Shown here: one piece after another, positions 56,040 through 64,000 of the stretch
How positions within the stretch are numbered: position 1 is the stretch's first letter
Layout of the letters: each line of letters begins with the position of its first letter
DNA from: Nocardioides silvaticus
GTDB taxonomy: Bacteria; Actinomycetota; Actinomycetes; Propionibacteriales; Nocardioidaceae
NCBI RefSeq assembly: GCF_003160695.1
Contig: NZ_QGDD01000002.1
Span: 434,001 to 498,000 of the forward strand
Length of the DNA: 64,000 nt
Reading direction: 5' to 3'
Program-made: the position numbers and the translations under genes
Notes under the pieces: model-generated
The model's input: only the letters and a program-made list of their open reading frames with translations
What the model was told of the DNA's origin: nothing
The model's database searches: none

Positions 56040-57563
56040 GTGGCGGAATTCGTGGGGGCCATCGACCAGGGCACGACGAGCACCAGGTTCATGGTCTTCG
56101 ACCATGCAGGAGCCGAGGTCGCGCGTCACCAGCTCGAGCACGAGCAGGTGCTGCCACGGGCCGGCTGGGTCGAGCACAACCCGGTCGAGATCTGGGAGCG
56201 CACCTCCAGCGTCGTGCAGACCGCCCTCGGCAAGCGCGGGCTCCAGCACTCCGACCTGGCCGCGATCGGCATCACCAACCAGCGCGAGACCACCTTCGTG
56301 TGGGACCGCCGCACCGGCCGGCCGCTGCACAACGCGATCGTCTGGCAGGACACCCGCACCGACGCGCTCGCGGCGGCGCTGGACCGTGACGGTCGCGGCG
56401 ACGTGATCCGGCACCGCGCGGGACTGCCCCCGGCGACGTACTTCTCCGGCGGCAAGCTGCAGTGGATCCTCGAGCACGTCGACGGCGTGCGAGAGGCGGC
56501 GGAGCGTGGCGACGCGTTGTTCGGTACGGCGGACTCGTGGCTGCTCTGGCACCTGACCGGTGGCGCGGACGGCGGCGTCCACGTCACTGACGTCACCAAC
56601 GCCAGCCGCACGATGCTGATGGACCTCGAGACCCTGGACTGGGACGAGGAGCTGCTCGGCTTCTTCGGGGTGCCGCGCGCGATGCTGCCCGAGATCCGCG
56701 AGTCGTCGGCCTCCGCGGCCGCCGGACCGTTCGGCACCACCCGGACCCCCGGACCGTTCGGGGGAGAGGTGCCGGTCACCGGGATCCTCGGCGACCAGCA
56801 GGCGGCCACGGTCGGCCAGGTCTGCTTCGCCCCGGGAGAGGCCAAGAACACCTACGGCACCGGCAACTTCATGCTCCTCAACACCGGCACCGAGATCGTC
56901 CGCTCGAAGGCCGGGCTGCTCACGACGCCGGCCTACCGGCTCGGCGACGAGCCCTGCGTCTACGCGCTCGAGGGCTCGATCGCGGTCACCGGCTCCGCCG
57001 TCCAGTGGCTGCGCGACCAGCTCGGCATCATCAGCGGCGCCTCGGAGTCCGAGGCGCTCGCCCGCCAGGTCGAGGACAACGGCGGCGTCTACTTCGTCCC
57101 TGCGTTCTCGGGCCTGTTCGCGCCGCACTGGCGCTCCGACGCGCGCGGCGCCATCGTCGGCCTGTCCCGCTTCAACACCAACGCCCACCTGGCCCGGGCC
57201 ACCCTCGAGGCGATCTGCTACCAGTCCCGCGACGTCGTCGAGGCCATGTGCAAGGACTCCGGCGTCGAGCTCGAGGTGCTCAAGGTCGACGGGGGAGTGA
57301 CGCTCAACAGCCTCTGCATGCAGATCCAGGCCGACGTGCTCGGCGTGCCGGTGAGCCGGCCGGTCGTCCCCGAGACCACGGCGCTCGGAGCCGCGTACGC
57401 CGCCGGCCTCGCGGTCGGGTTCTGGAGCAGCACCGACGAGCTGCGCGAGAACTGGCGCGAGGACACCCGCTGGGAGCCGCACTGGGACGACGACCGGCGC
57501 GCCGAGGGCTACGCCCGCTGGCAGAAGGCCGTCCAGCGCACGCTCGACTGGGTCGACGTCTGA
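56040..57563 (+). CDS. glpK: Glycerol kinase
   Basis: The enzyme phosphorylates glycerol to sn-glycerol 3-phosphate. The 507-residue FGGY-family protein has [69 protein letters not shown] with the catalytic Asp, [12 protein letters not shown] and [17 protein letters not shown]. It starts with GTG 56040, 27 bases after the GH9 gene, with no clear ribosome binding site. glpD follows after 13 bases and uses its product. Confidence 0.96.
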   Translation: MAEFVGAIDQGTTSTRFMVFDHAGAEVARHQLEHEQVLPRAGWVEHNPVEIWERTSSVVQTALGKRGLQHSDLAAIGITNQRETTFVWDRRTGRPLHNAIVWQDTRTDALAAALDRDGRGDVIRHRAGLPPATYFSGGKLQWILEHVDGVREAAERGDALFGTADSWLLWHLTGGADGGVHVTDVTNASRTMLMDLETLDWDEELLGFFGVPRAMLPEIRESSASAAAGPFGTTRTPGPFGGEVPVTGILGDQQAATVGQVCFAPGEAKNTYGTGNFMLLNTGTEIVRSKAGLLTTPAYRLGDEPCVYALEGSIAVTGSAVQWLRDQLGIISGASESEALARQVEDNGGVYFVPAFSGLFAPHWRSDARGAIVGLSRFNTNAHLARATLEAICYQSRDVVEAMCKDSGVELEVLKVDGGVTLNSLCMQIQADVLGVPVSRPVVPETTALGAAYAAGLAVGFWSSTDELRENWREDTRWEPHWDDDRRAEGYARWQKAVQRTLDWVDV

Positions 57564-57576
57564 TGGGAGGCGCACC

Positions 57577-59310
57577 GTGAGCCCCGCCGCGCTGTCCCCG
57601 CGCGCCCGCACCGCCGCGCTGAAGAAGCTCGCCGGCCAGCAGCTCGACGTGCTCGTCATCGGCGGTGGCGTGGTCGGCGCCGGCTGCGCGCTCGACGCCG
57701 CCACCCGCGGCCTGAAGGTCGGGCTGGTCGAGGCCCGCGACTTCGCCTCCGGCACCTCGAGCCGCAGCTCCAAGCTGGTCCACGGCGGCCTGCGCTACCT
57801 GGAGATGCTCGACTTCCGGCTGGTCGCCGAGGCGCTCAAGGAGCGCGGCCTGCTGATGCGGCGACTGGCGCCGCACCTCGTGCGGCCGGTGCCCTTCCTC
57901 TACCCGCTCACCGGCCGCGGCTGGGAGCGCTGGTACGCCGGCTCGGGCGTCGCCCTCTACGACGCCCTCGCCAAGACCAGCGGCTACGGCACCGACATGC
58001 CGGTGCACCGGCACCTGACCCGGCACGGCGCCCGCAAGGCGTTCCCGTCCCTGCGCAAGGACGCGCTGGTCGGCGCGATCAAGTACTACGACGCGCAGGT
58101 CGACGACGCCCGGCACACGATGTTCCTCGCCCGCACCGCGGCGACGTACGGCGCCGCCGTCGCCACGCGCACGCGCGTCATCGGCCTGCTGAAGGAGAGC
58201 GAGCGGGTGGTGGGCGCCGAGGTCATCGACCTCGAGACCGGCAACCGGTTCGAGATCCGCGCCTCCCAGGTCATCAACGCCACCGGGGTGTGGACCGACG
58301 AGACCCAGGCGATGGCGCGGGAACGCGGCCAGTTCAAGGTGCGCGCCAGCAAGGGGGTCCACGTCGTGGTCCCGCGCGACCGGATCCGCGGCGAGACCGG
58401 GCTGATCCTGCGCACCGAGAAGTCGGTGCTGTTCGTGATCCCTTGGAAACGGCACTGGATCATCGGCACCACCGACACCGACTGGGAGCTCTCGAAGGAC
58501 CATCCGGCCGCCAGCTCCAGCGACATCGACTACATCCTCGAGCACGTCAACCGGGTGCTCGAGGTGCCGCTGACCCGCGACGACGTCGAGGGTGTCTACG
58601 CCGGGCTGCGGCCGCTCCTCGCGGGCGAGGACGAGGCCACCTCGAAGCTCTCCCGCGAGCACGCCGTCGCGCACTCGGTGCCCGGCCTGGTGGTCGTCGC
58701 CGGCGGGAAGTACACGACCTACCGGGTGATGGCCGCCGACGCCGTCGACGAGGCCGTCCGCGGCCTGGAGATCGCGACCGGACGGTCCGTCGGGCCGTGC
58801 GTGACCGAGCAGATCCCGCTCGTGGGCGCCGACGGCTTCCAGGCCCTGTGGAACCAGCGCCGCACCCTCGCCTCCCAGTCGGGGCTGGCGATCAACCGCG
58901 TCGAGCACCTGCTGGAGCGCTACGGGTCGCTGGTGCTGGAGGTGCTCGACCTGATCGCCGCGGAGCCGGACCTCGCCGAGCCGCTGCCGGGCGCGGAGGA
59001 CTACCTGCAGGCCGAGGCGGTCTACGCCGTGACCCACGAGGGCGCCCGGCACCTCGACGACGTCCTCACCCGACGGCTGCGCGTGTCCATCGAGACCTTC
59101 GACCGTGGCGTGGGCGCGGCACCGAGCGTCGCGGACCTGGCCCGTGGCTACCTCGGCTGGGACAGCGCGCAGCGGGAGCGGGAGCTCGAGCACTACCTCA
59201 AGCGGGTCGAGGCCGAGCGCGAGAGCCAGCGGCAGCCGGACGACCTGACCGCCGATGCCGCCCGCAAGGGCGCGCCGGACGTGGTGCCGGTCTCGCACGC
59301 GGTCGAGTGA
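57577..59310 (+). CDS. glpD: Glycerol-3-phosphate dehydrogenase (FAD-dependent)
   Basis: GlpD oxidises glycerol 3-phosphate to dihydroxyacetone phosphate and passes electrons to quinone at the membrane. The 577-residue protein has the FAD-binding VLVIGGGVVGAGCALDAATRG, the glpD signature SSRSSKLVHGGLRYLEM, VINATGVWTDE, KGVHVVVPRD, VIPWKRHWIIGTTDTDW and GLRPLLAGEDEATSKLSREH. GTG 57577 follows GGGAGG. With glpK it forms a glycerol-use unit feeding the triose phosphates handled by the tpiA/gap genes elsewhere in the window. No glpF or regulator is adjacent. Confidence 0.96.
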   Translation: MSPAALSPRARTAALKKLAGQQLDVLVIGGGVVGAGCALDAATRGLKVGLVEARDFASGTSSRSSKLVHGGLRYLEMLDFRLVAEALKERGLLMRRLAPHLVRPVPFLYPLTGRGWERWYAGSGVALYDALAKTSGYGTDMPVHRHLTRHGARKAFPSLRKDALVGAIKYYDAQVDDARHTMFLARTAATYGAAVATRTRVIGLLKESERVVGAEVIDLETGNRFEIRASQVINATGVWTDETQAMARERGQFKVRASKGVHVVVPRDRIRGETGLILRTEKSVLFVIPWKRHWIIGTTDTDWELSKDHPAASSSDIDYILEHVNRVLEVPLTRDDVEGVYAGLRPLLAGEDEATSKLSREHAVAHSVPGLVVVAGGKYTTYRVMAADAVDEAVRGLEIATGRSVGPCVTEQIPLVGADGFQALWNQRRTLASQSGLAINRVEHLLERYGSLVLEVLDLIAAEPDLAEPLPGAEDYLQAEAVYAVTHEGARHLDDVLTRRLRVSIETFDRGVGAAPSVADLARGYLGWDSAQRERELEHYLKRVEAERESQRQPDDLTADAARKGAPDVVPVSHAVE

Positions 59311-59342
59311 CCCGGGACCGAGCGAGGTCGTAGCCTCGCGGC

Positions 59343-60119
59343 ATGGACCTCGATCTTCGTGACCGCGTCTACCTCGTCACCGGCGGCACCCGCGGCCTGG
59401 GCCGGGCCACTGCCGAGGTGCTCCTCGCCGAGGGCGCCCGCGTCGTCGTGTCCGGCAGGTCCCGGGACAACGTGGACGCGGCCGTCGAGGCGCTCGGCGC
59501 CGCGGGCGGGTCGGGAGCCGACCAGGTGGCCGGGGTGGTCGCGGACAACGCCGACCCGGCGACGCCAGCGCGCCTCATCGGCACCGCGCAGGACCGCTGG
59601 GGGCGCCTCGACGGCGCGCTGGTCAGCGTCGGCGGGCCGCCGGCCGGCCGGATCGACGCGATCACCGACGAGCAGTGGACCGCCGCGTTCGAGTCGGTGT
59701 TCCTCGGCGCGGTGCGGCTGGCGCGGGAGGTCGGCGCGGTCCTGGGCGAGGGCGGTGCGCTCGCGTTCGTGCTCTCCAGCAGTGCCCGCGAGCCGGTGCC
59801 CGGGCTCACCGTGTCCAACGGGCTGCGCCCCGGCCTGGCGATGGTCGCCAAGGACCTCGCCGACGAGCTCGGACCGCGGGGCGTCCGCGTCACGGGCCTG
59901 CTCCCGGGCCGGGTCGGCACCGAGCGGGTCGCCGAGCTGGACGCTGCGACCGGTGACGCCGCGGCCACCGAGGAGCGCTGGAAGGAACGGATCCCGCTGC
60001 GGAGGTACGGCGATCCCGCCGAGTTCGGGCGGGTCGCGGCGTTCCTGCTGTCGCCGGGAGCGTCGTACGTCACCGGGGTGATGGTCGCCGTCGACGGTGG
60101 CCTGGTCCGGTCATTCTGA
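59343..60119 (+). CDS. SDR family oxidoreductase lacking the catalytic tyrosine
   Basis: The 258-residue protein has the cofactor loop TGGTRGLGRATAEVL, a Ser-rich active-site strand (FVLSSSARE) and the C-terminal SPGASYVTGVMVAVDGG. Where other SDRs have Y-x-x-x-K, it reads TVSNGLRPGLAMVAKDLADE; the Tyr is missing and an Asn/Arg pair appears, as in a subgroup of FabG-like proteins of unknown activity. It may be a non-classical reductase or a binding protein. TAGCCT (59331-59336) ends six bases before the ATG. It overlaps the convergent SURF1 gene by nine bases. Confidence 0.87.
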   Translation: MDLDLRDRVYLVTGGTRGLGRATAEVLLAEGARVVVSGRSRDNVDAAVEALGAAGGSGADQVAGVVADNADPATPARLIGTAQDRWGRLDGALVSVGGPPAGRIDAITDEQWTAAFESVFLGAVRLAREVGAVLGEGGALAFVLSSSAREPVPGLTVSNGLRPGLAMVAKDLADELGPRGVRVTGLLPGRVGTERVAELDAATGDAAATEERWKERIPLRRYGDPAEFGRVAAFLLSPGASYVTGVMVAVDGGLVRSF

Positions 60120-60887
60120 GGTCCGCGACCTGCTCCGCTCGCCGCGCGGACCGTTCTTGCGCTCGTCCCATGCGAGATAGCTGAAACCGCCGAGCGCGAG
60201 CAGGCCGAAGAACCACCACTGCAACCCGTAGAAGAAGTGCGGACCCTCGCCGGTGTCCGGCTCCTCGGGCGGCTCGAGCGCCTCCTCGGGCGCGGGATCC
60301 TCCGAGAGCAGCTCCACGAAGCCGCCGTACGTCTCGATGTCGAGGGCGTCGGCGACCGCCGTGCTGGAGATGGCCCGCATGCCGCCGTCGGTCACCCGCG
60401 TGCTGTCGCCGCTGCCGTCGATGCGCACCCAGCCGGTGATCGTCACCTCGCCCGTTGGCGGTGCCGGCACCGCGTCCCGCGCCCCGGAGGTCGGCCCGTC
60501 GTAGGACAGCCAGCCGCGGTCGACGACCAGCGTCGTCCCGTCCCCGGTCACGAGCGGCACGACGACGTCGACGCCCGGCGCCCCGTCCCGGGTGCGGTAG
60601 CGGACGATCAGCGTGTCGTCGACGGCGTAGGTGCCGGTCGCCTCGACGACCGTGTACTCCTCGTCGTCGGCGACCGGCTCGCCCGGCGCCAGCACGTCCT
60701 CGACCGGCACCGGGTCGTCGTGCGCGTTGTCCTCGATCACCGCGTTGGAGTCACGCTTGTCGTCCAGCCGGCCGAACTGCCACTCGCCGAGCCACCAGGT
60801 GCCGTAGCCGAGGACGAGGACGGCCAGGAAGAACAGGATCCAGCGCCGGCTGAGCAGGAATCGCCACGACGCCAGCCACTCACCCAC
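60111..60887 (-). CDS. SURF1 family cytochrome oxidase biogenesis protein
   Basis: SURF1 proteins help insert heme A into cytochrome oxidase. The 258-residue protein has two membrane segments (about 14-35 and 220-240) around an exported domain with GTWWLGEWQFGRLDDKRDSN, TLIVRYRTRDGAPGVDVVVPL, VDRGWLSYD and, before the last segment, GPHFFYGLQWWFFGLLALGG. These match family landmarks (WQ..R...K, NRGW, Y..QW..FA). It complements ctaA and ctaB found 36 kb away. ACCGTA on the plus strand (60894-60899), TACGGT on the minus strand, ends six bases before GTG 60887. It is divergent from moaA. Confidence 0.9.
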   Translation of the reverse strand: MGEWLASWRFLLSRRWILFFLAVLVLGYGTWWLGEWQFGRLDDKRDSNAVIEDNAHDDPVPVEDVLAPGEPVADDEEYTVVEATGTYAVDDTLIVRYRTRDGAPGVDVVVPLVTGDGTTLVVDRGWLSYDGPTSGARDAVPAPPTGEVTITGWVRIDGSGDSTRVTDGGMRAISSTAVADALDIETYGGFVELLSEDPAPEEALEPPEEPDTGEGPHFFYGLQWWFFGLLALGGFSYLAWDERKNGPRGERSRSRTSE

Positions 60888-60921
60888 GGCACCACCGTAG
60901 TGACCTGCCTATCCTGGGTGG

Positions 60922-61914
60922 ATGCAGCCCCTCGTCGACCGGTACGGACGGGTCGCGACCGACCTCCGGGTGTCGCTGACCGATCGTTGCAACCTGCGCT
61001 GCTCCTACTGCATGCCGGCGGAGGGCCTCGACTGGATGCCGACCGCCGAGCAGCTCACCGACGACGAGGTCGTCCGACTGATCGGCGTCGCGATCCAGCG
61101 CCTCGGTGTCCGTGAGGTGCGGTTCACCGGCGGGGAGCCGCTCGTCCGTCGAGGGCTGGTCGACATCGTGCGCCGCACCCGCGAGCTCGACCCCGAGGTG
61201 GAGCTGTCGATCACGAGCAACGGCATCGGGCTGGCCCGCACGGCCGGTGCGCTGGCTGAGGCCGGGTTGAACAGGGTGAACGTCAGCCTCGACACGGTGC
61301 GGCCCGACACGTTCGGCGAGATCACCCGCCGGGACCGGCTCGATGACGTCGTCGCCGGTCTCGCGGCGGCGGAGGCCGCGGGACTGGGCCCGATCAAGGT
61401 CAACGCCGTCCTGCTGCGCGGCATCAACGACGACCAGGCGCCCGAGCTGCTGCGGTGGTGCCTGGAGCGCGACTACCAGCTCCGGTTCATCGAGCAGATG
61501 CCGCTGGACGCCCAGCACGGCTGGTCGCGGGAGGGCATGGTGACCGCCGACGAGATCTTCGCGCACCTCGAGCAGGAGTTCGCGCTCACGCCGGCCTCCG
61601 AGCCGCGGGGGAGCGCACCGGCGGAGCTTTTCCTCGTCGACGGCGGCCCGGCCACGGTCGGCGTGATCGCCTCGGTCACCCGCCCGTTCTGCGGCGACTG
61701 CGACCGGGTGCGGCTGACCGCCGACGGCCAGGTGCGCAACTGCCTGTTCGCACGCGAGGAGTCCGACCTCCGCTCGGCACTGCGCGCGGGCGCCTCTGAC
61801 GCCGACCTCGCGGGGCGGTGGCTGACCGCGATGGCCGGGAAGGCCGCCGGTCACGGCATCGACGACCCGACGTTCCTGCAGCCCGACCGGCCGATGTCGG
61901 CGATCGGCGGCTGA
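60922..61914 (+). CDS. moaA: GTP 3',8-cyclase MoaA
   Basis: MoaA is the radical SAM enzyme that starts molybdenum cofactor synthesis. The 330-residue protein has RVSLTDRCNLRCSYCMP with the C-x3-C-x2-C cluster site, VRFTGGEPLVRRGL, SITSNGIGLA, VNVSLDT and the C-terminal cluster motif RPFCGDCDRVRLTADGQVRNC. It ends in the double Gly (SAIGG) needed for activity. TATCCT (60910-60915) ends six bases before ATG 60922. No other moa gene is adjacent. Confidence 0.95.
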   Translation: MQPLVDRYGRVATDLRVSLTDRCNLRCSYCMPAEGLDWMPTAEQLTDDEVVRLIGVAIQRLGVREVRFTGGEPLVRRGLVDIVRRTRELDPEVELSITSNGIGLARTAGALAEAGLNRVNVSLDTVRPDTFGEITRRDRLDDVVAGLAAAEAAGLGPIKVNAVLLRGINDDQAPELLRWCLERDYQLRFIEQMPLDAQHGWSREGMVTADEIFAHLEQEFALTPASEPRGSAPAELFLVDGGPATVGVIASVTRPFCGDCDRVRLTADGQVRNCLFAREESDLRSALRAGASDADLAGRWLTAMAGKAAGHGIDDPTFLQPDRPMSAIGG

Positions 61915-61917
61915 CGT

Positions 61918-62136
61918 CTACTCGACCACCGAGCTGTGCGCCACCGTGTCCTTGAGGAAGCCGCGCGCACCGAGGAACGCCTCGAGCGAGGACCGGTGGT
62001 CGTCGCACGCGAGCCAGACCTTGCGGCGGTCCGGCGTGTGGATGCGAGGGTTGTTCCACAGCAGCTGCCAGGTGGCGTCGGCGCGACAGCCCTTGGCGGA
62101 GCAGAGGTCGGGCTCGGTGGCGGGGGCCTCCGTCAC
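61918..62136 (-). CDS. Small actinobacterial zinc-binding protein
   Basis: The 72-residue protein has DLCSAKGCRADATWQLLWNN near the start and WLACDDHRSSL later, a C-x4-C...C-x2-H set suited to bind one zinc, followed by FLGARGFLKDTV. Similar short proteins are widespread in actinobacteria (sometimes mislabelled acetone carboxylase) and have no known role. GTG 62136 overlaps the stop of the DUF3099 gene (GTGA), so the two are coupled. It is convergent with moaA, with three bases between. Confidence 0.78.
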   Translation of the reverse strand: MTEAPATEPDLCSAKGCRADATWQLLWNNPRIHTPDRRKVWLACDDHRSSLEAFLGARGFLKDTVAHSSVVE

Positions 62137-62420
62137 TTCGAGCCTAGCTGTCGGTCGCTCCTGCCCCCGTCGGTGAGCGGGATCGCGTCGCGCCGGGTGG
62201 TGGCCGCGTTGGCGTTGACGACCGCCACGTAGGGCAGCACCAGGGCGGCGAGGATCAGGATCGGCCAGAGCCAGTTGAGACCGGCCATGCCCGCCACCGC
62301 AGCGCCGATGAAGCAGAGCGTCCGGATCGACATCGAGATCATGTAGCGCTTCTGGCGCCGGGCCAGGTCGGCCTCCGGGCTCGACCCGACCGTGGTGATC
62401 CGGATCGGGTTGTCGGACAT
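62133..62420 (-). CDS. DUF3099 domain membrane protein
   Basis: The 95-residue protein matches the actinobacterial DUF3099 pattern: [21 protein letters not shown] before the first membrane segment (about 30-47) and [20 protein letters not shown] with the second. Function is unknown. TAGGCT (complement of 62427-62432) ends six bases before the ATG. It is the first gene of a two-gene unit with the zinc-binding protein. Confidence 0.85.
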   Translation of the reverse strand: MSDNPIRITTVGSSPEADLARRQKRYMISMSIRTLCFIGAAVAGMAGLNWLWPILILAALVLPYVAVVNANAATTRRDAIPLTDGGRSDRQLGSK

Positions 62421-62482
62421 ACCTGCAGCCTACGCCTGCCCGCCACACGCCGGGCCGCCAGCGCCGCGACTACGCTGCTCCC

Positions 62483-62695
62483 ATGAGCAACCGCACCTAT
62501 CGCGTCACCGAGATCGTCGGCACCTCGCCCGAGGGCATCGACCAGGCCGTCCGCAACGGCATCGAGCGCGCAGGTAGGACGCTGCGTCACCTCGACTGGT
62601 TCGAGGTCATCGGCACCCGCGGCCAGGTCAAGGACGGCAGGGTCGAGCACTTCCAGGTGACGATGAAGGTCGGCTTCCGCCTGGAAGACGACTGA
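62483..62695 (+). CDS. Dodecin family protein
   Basis: Dodecins are small flavin-binding proteins that form hollow 12-mers and store or quench FMN, riboflavin or related ligands. The 70-residue protein has [39 protein letters not shown] with the ligand-binding Trp, and [16 protein letters not shown], matching the bacterial type. TACGCT (62471-62476) ends six bases before the ATG. A strong hairpin terminator follows immediately, so it is transcribed alone. Confidence 0.93.
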   Translation: MSNRTYRVTEIVGTSPEGIDQAVRNGIERAGRTLRHLDWFEVIGTRGQVKDGRVEHFQVTMKVGFRLEDD

Positions 62696-62696
62696 G

Positions 62697-62735
62697 CCTG
62701 CGGGCTTTGTGGAGACCCCACAAAAGAGCCGCAGG
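62697..62735 (+). terminator. Hairpin terminator after dodecin
   Basis: CCTGCGG (62697-62703) pairs with CCGCAGG (62729-62735), and within it TTTGTGG (62706-62712) pairs with CCACAAA (62718-62724) around a 5-base loop, starting one base after the dodecin stop. The two-part stem with a small internal loop is a convincing factor-independent type terminator, though without a U-run. Confidence 0.68.
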
Positions 62736-62791
62736 AAGTTGCGGCCTGCTCGCAGCGAGCCACGGGGTCGCCGACCACTAGCGTCGTGGGT

Positions 62792-63517
62792 GTGAACTCC
62801 GCGACCGCTCCCGAGCCACGCTCGGTACTGATCACCGGTGGCAACCGCGGCATCGGCCGCGCGATCGCCGAAGCCTTCCTCGCGCAGGGCGACCTGGTCG
62901 CCGTGACCACCCGCAGCGGTGGTGCGCCCGAGGGCGCGCTCGAGCTCAAGGCCGATGTCACCGATGCCGGCCAGGTGGAGGCCGCGTTCGCCGCGGCCGA
63001 GGAGGCGCACGGGCCGGTCGAGGTGCTCGTCGCCAACGCCGGGATCACCGCCGACACGTTGCTGCTGCGGATGTCCGAGGAGGACTGGTCCTCGGTCATC
63101 GACACCAACCTGACCGGCTCGTTCCGGCTGGCGAAGCGGGCGTCGAAGGGCATGCTGCGGCTCAAGCGCGGCCGGATCATCTTCATCTCCAGCGTCGTGG
63201 GGCTGCTGGGCTCCCCGGGCCAGGTCAACTACGCCGCGTCCAAGGCCGGTCTGGTCGGCATGGCCCGGTCGCTCGCCCGCGAGCTCGGCTCGCGGTCGAT
63301 CACGGCCAACGTCGTCGCCCCCGGCTACGTCGAGACCGACATGACCGCCGTCCTCACCGACGACCAGAAGAGCGCGATCCGCGACCAGGTCCCCCTCGGC
63401 CGTTACGCACGGCCCGAGGAGGTCGCCGCGGCGGTGACGTGGCTGGCCCACCCGGCGTCGGCGTACGTCACCGGCGCGGTGATCCCGGTGGACGGCGGAC
63501 TCGGGATGGGGCACTGA
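62792..63517 (+). CDS. fabG: 3-oxoacyl-ACP reductase FabG (MabA-type)
   Basis: FabG reduces 3-oxoacyl-ACP in fatty acid elongation with NADPH. The 241-residue SDR has ITGGNRGIGRAIAEAF, VANAGITADTLLLRMSEEDW, ISSVVGLLGSPGQVNYAASKAGL with the Ser-Tyr-Lys triad, and ANVVAPGYVETDMTAVL. GTG 62792 is preferred because TAGCGT (62779-62784) ends seven bases before it; GTG 62786 is possible. fabI starts one base after its stop, the same fabG-inhA order as in mycobacteria. Confidence 0.94.
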   Translation: MNSATAPEPRSVLITGGNRGIGRAIAEAFLAQGDLVAVTTRSGGAPEGALELKADVTDAGQVEAAFAAAEEAHGPVEVLVANAGITADTLLLRMSEEDWSSVIDTNLTGSFRLAKRASKGMLRLKRGRIIFISSVVGLLGSPGQVNYAASKAGLVGMARSLARELGSRSITANVVAPGYVETDMTAVLTDDQKSAIRDQVPLGRYARPEEVAAAVTWLAHPASAYVTGAVIPVDGGLGMGH

Positions 63518-63518
63518 C

Positions 63519-64000
63519 ATGGGTCTGCTCGACGGCAAGACGGTCCTCGTCACGGGGGTCACCCACCACACCTCGATCGGGTTCGCGGTCGCCCGCTTCG
63601 CCCAGGAGCAGGGCGCGACCGTGCTCATCTCCAACTTCGGCCGGGCACTGGGCATCACCCAGCGGATCGCGAAGCGGCTCCCGGAGACCCCGCCGGTGCT
63701 CGAGCTCGACGTGACCGACGACGAGCACCTGACGAACCTCCCGGCGATGGTCCGTGAGCACCTCGGGGCGGATGCCACCCTCGACGGGGTCGTCCACTCG
63801 ATCGCCTACGGCAACCCGGAGACGCTGCTCGGCGGCAACTTCCTCGATGGTCCGTGGGAGGACGTCGCGCAGGCGGTGCAGGTCTCGGCGTACTCGTTGA
63901 AGTCACTGGCCGTCGCCGCCCGACCGTTGATGCCGACGGGCGGCTCGATCGTCGGGCTGACGTTCGACGCGACGGTGGCGTGGCCGGCGTACGACTGGAT
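63519..64000 (+). CDS. fabI: Enoyl-ACP reductase, InhA/FabI type (partial, 3' end outside window)
   Basis: The gene starts at ATG 63519 and runs off the right edge after 160 codons. The visible part has GKTVLVTGVTHHTSIGFAVA with the FabI-type nucleotide loop, LELDVTDDEHLTNL, DGVVHSIAYGNPE and GGSIVGLTFDATVAWPAYDW, where the spacing before Tyr and the WPAYDW sequence follow InhA. The enzyme carries out the last reduction of fatty acid elongation with NADH and is the isoniazid/triclosan target class. It is coupled to fabG by a one-base gap. Confidence 0.93.
   Translation, partial: MGLLDGKTVLVTGVTHHTSIGFAVARFAQEQGATVLISNFGRALGITQRIAKRLPETPPVLELDVTDDEHLTNLPAMVREHLGADATLDGVVHSIAYGNPETLLGGNFLDGPWEDVAQAVQVSAYSLKSLAVAARPLMPTGGSIVGLTFDATVAWPAYDW

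Overview
The window is one continuous stretch of high-GC chromosome from an actinobacterium, most likely a member of the Nocardioidaceae (Nocardioides-like). Support comes from the marker genes (whiA, rbpA, a mycothiol-dependent maleylpyruvate isomerase fragment, acVLRF1, a DUF3099 protein, an InhA-type enoyl reductase, a SufR-led suf operon), heavy use of GTG starts, ATGA/GTGA stop-start overlaps, and a large set of apparently leaderless genes with a TANNNT box 6-7 nt before the start codon. Species assignment is inference. No rRNA, tRNA, CRISPR array or complete insertion sequence was recognised, and no gap between genes exceeds 300 bases.

Layout. 1-5.6 kb: a cut-off mycothiol-type gene, uvrA under a LexA-type SOS box, two tandem Rieske lipoproteins and a TTC38-like TPR protein. 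5.7-15.6 kb: the conserved actinobacterial block uvrC-rapZ-yvcK-whiA-gap-pgk-tpiA-secG-rbpA, interrupted by a stress-type SDR gene with a frameshifted 3' end. 15.6-16.9 kb: a PD-(D/E)XK (DUF559-type) gene bracketed by two inverted arrays of a 22-bp palindromic motif repeated with an exact 32-bp period. 16.9-22.5 kb (minus strand): tkt-tal-pgi-pgl, with zwf and opcA absent from the place where related organisms often carry them. 22.6-24.8 kb: ctaB and ctaA (heme O and heme A synthesis), convergent on a 17-bp perfect hairpin. 24.8-32.4 kb (minus strand): a probable long operon of three coiled-coil proteins, a GAP1-like protein, a membrane-anchored zinc-ribbon TRAFAC-type GTPase, a 55-aa membrane protein, an ABC-2 exporter and ctaA. 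32.4-39.7 kb: two small membrane proteins, then sufR-sufB-sufD-Rieske ferredoxin-sufC-sufS-sufU-sufT.

39.8-48.9 kb is mixed: paired SRPBCC proteins with a KstR-type operator between them, the ribosome-rescue hydrolase acVLRF1, lipoproteins, a GNAT, a phosphotransferase, an EEP-fold lipoprotein, a YpfJ-type metallopeptidase, an ABC-F protein and a HEAT-repeat protein in a gene-poor patch. 49-54.2 kb: a MacB/LolCDE-like ABC system, a QueA-family protein and an SDR behind a MerR-like operator. 54.3-64 kb: a GH9 lipoprotein, glpK-glpD, an SDR lacking the catalytic Tyr, SURF1, moaA, a small zinc-binding protein with a DUF3099 partner, dodecin, then fabG and the 5' part of fabI/inhA.

Functionally the window combines DNA repair (uvrA, uvrC), central carbon metabolism (triose phase of glycolysis, non-oxidative pentose phosphate pathway, glycerol use), cytochrome oxidase maturation (ctaA, ctaB, SURF1), Fe-S cluster assembly and fatty-acid elongation. 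The two places most likely to hold undescribed biology are the repeat-flanked nuclease (15631-16874) and the coiled-coil/GAP1/GTPase operon (26477-32390).
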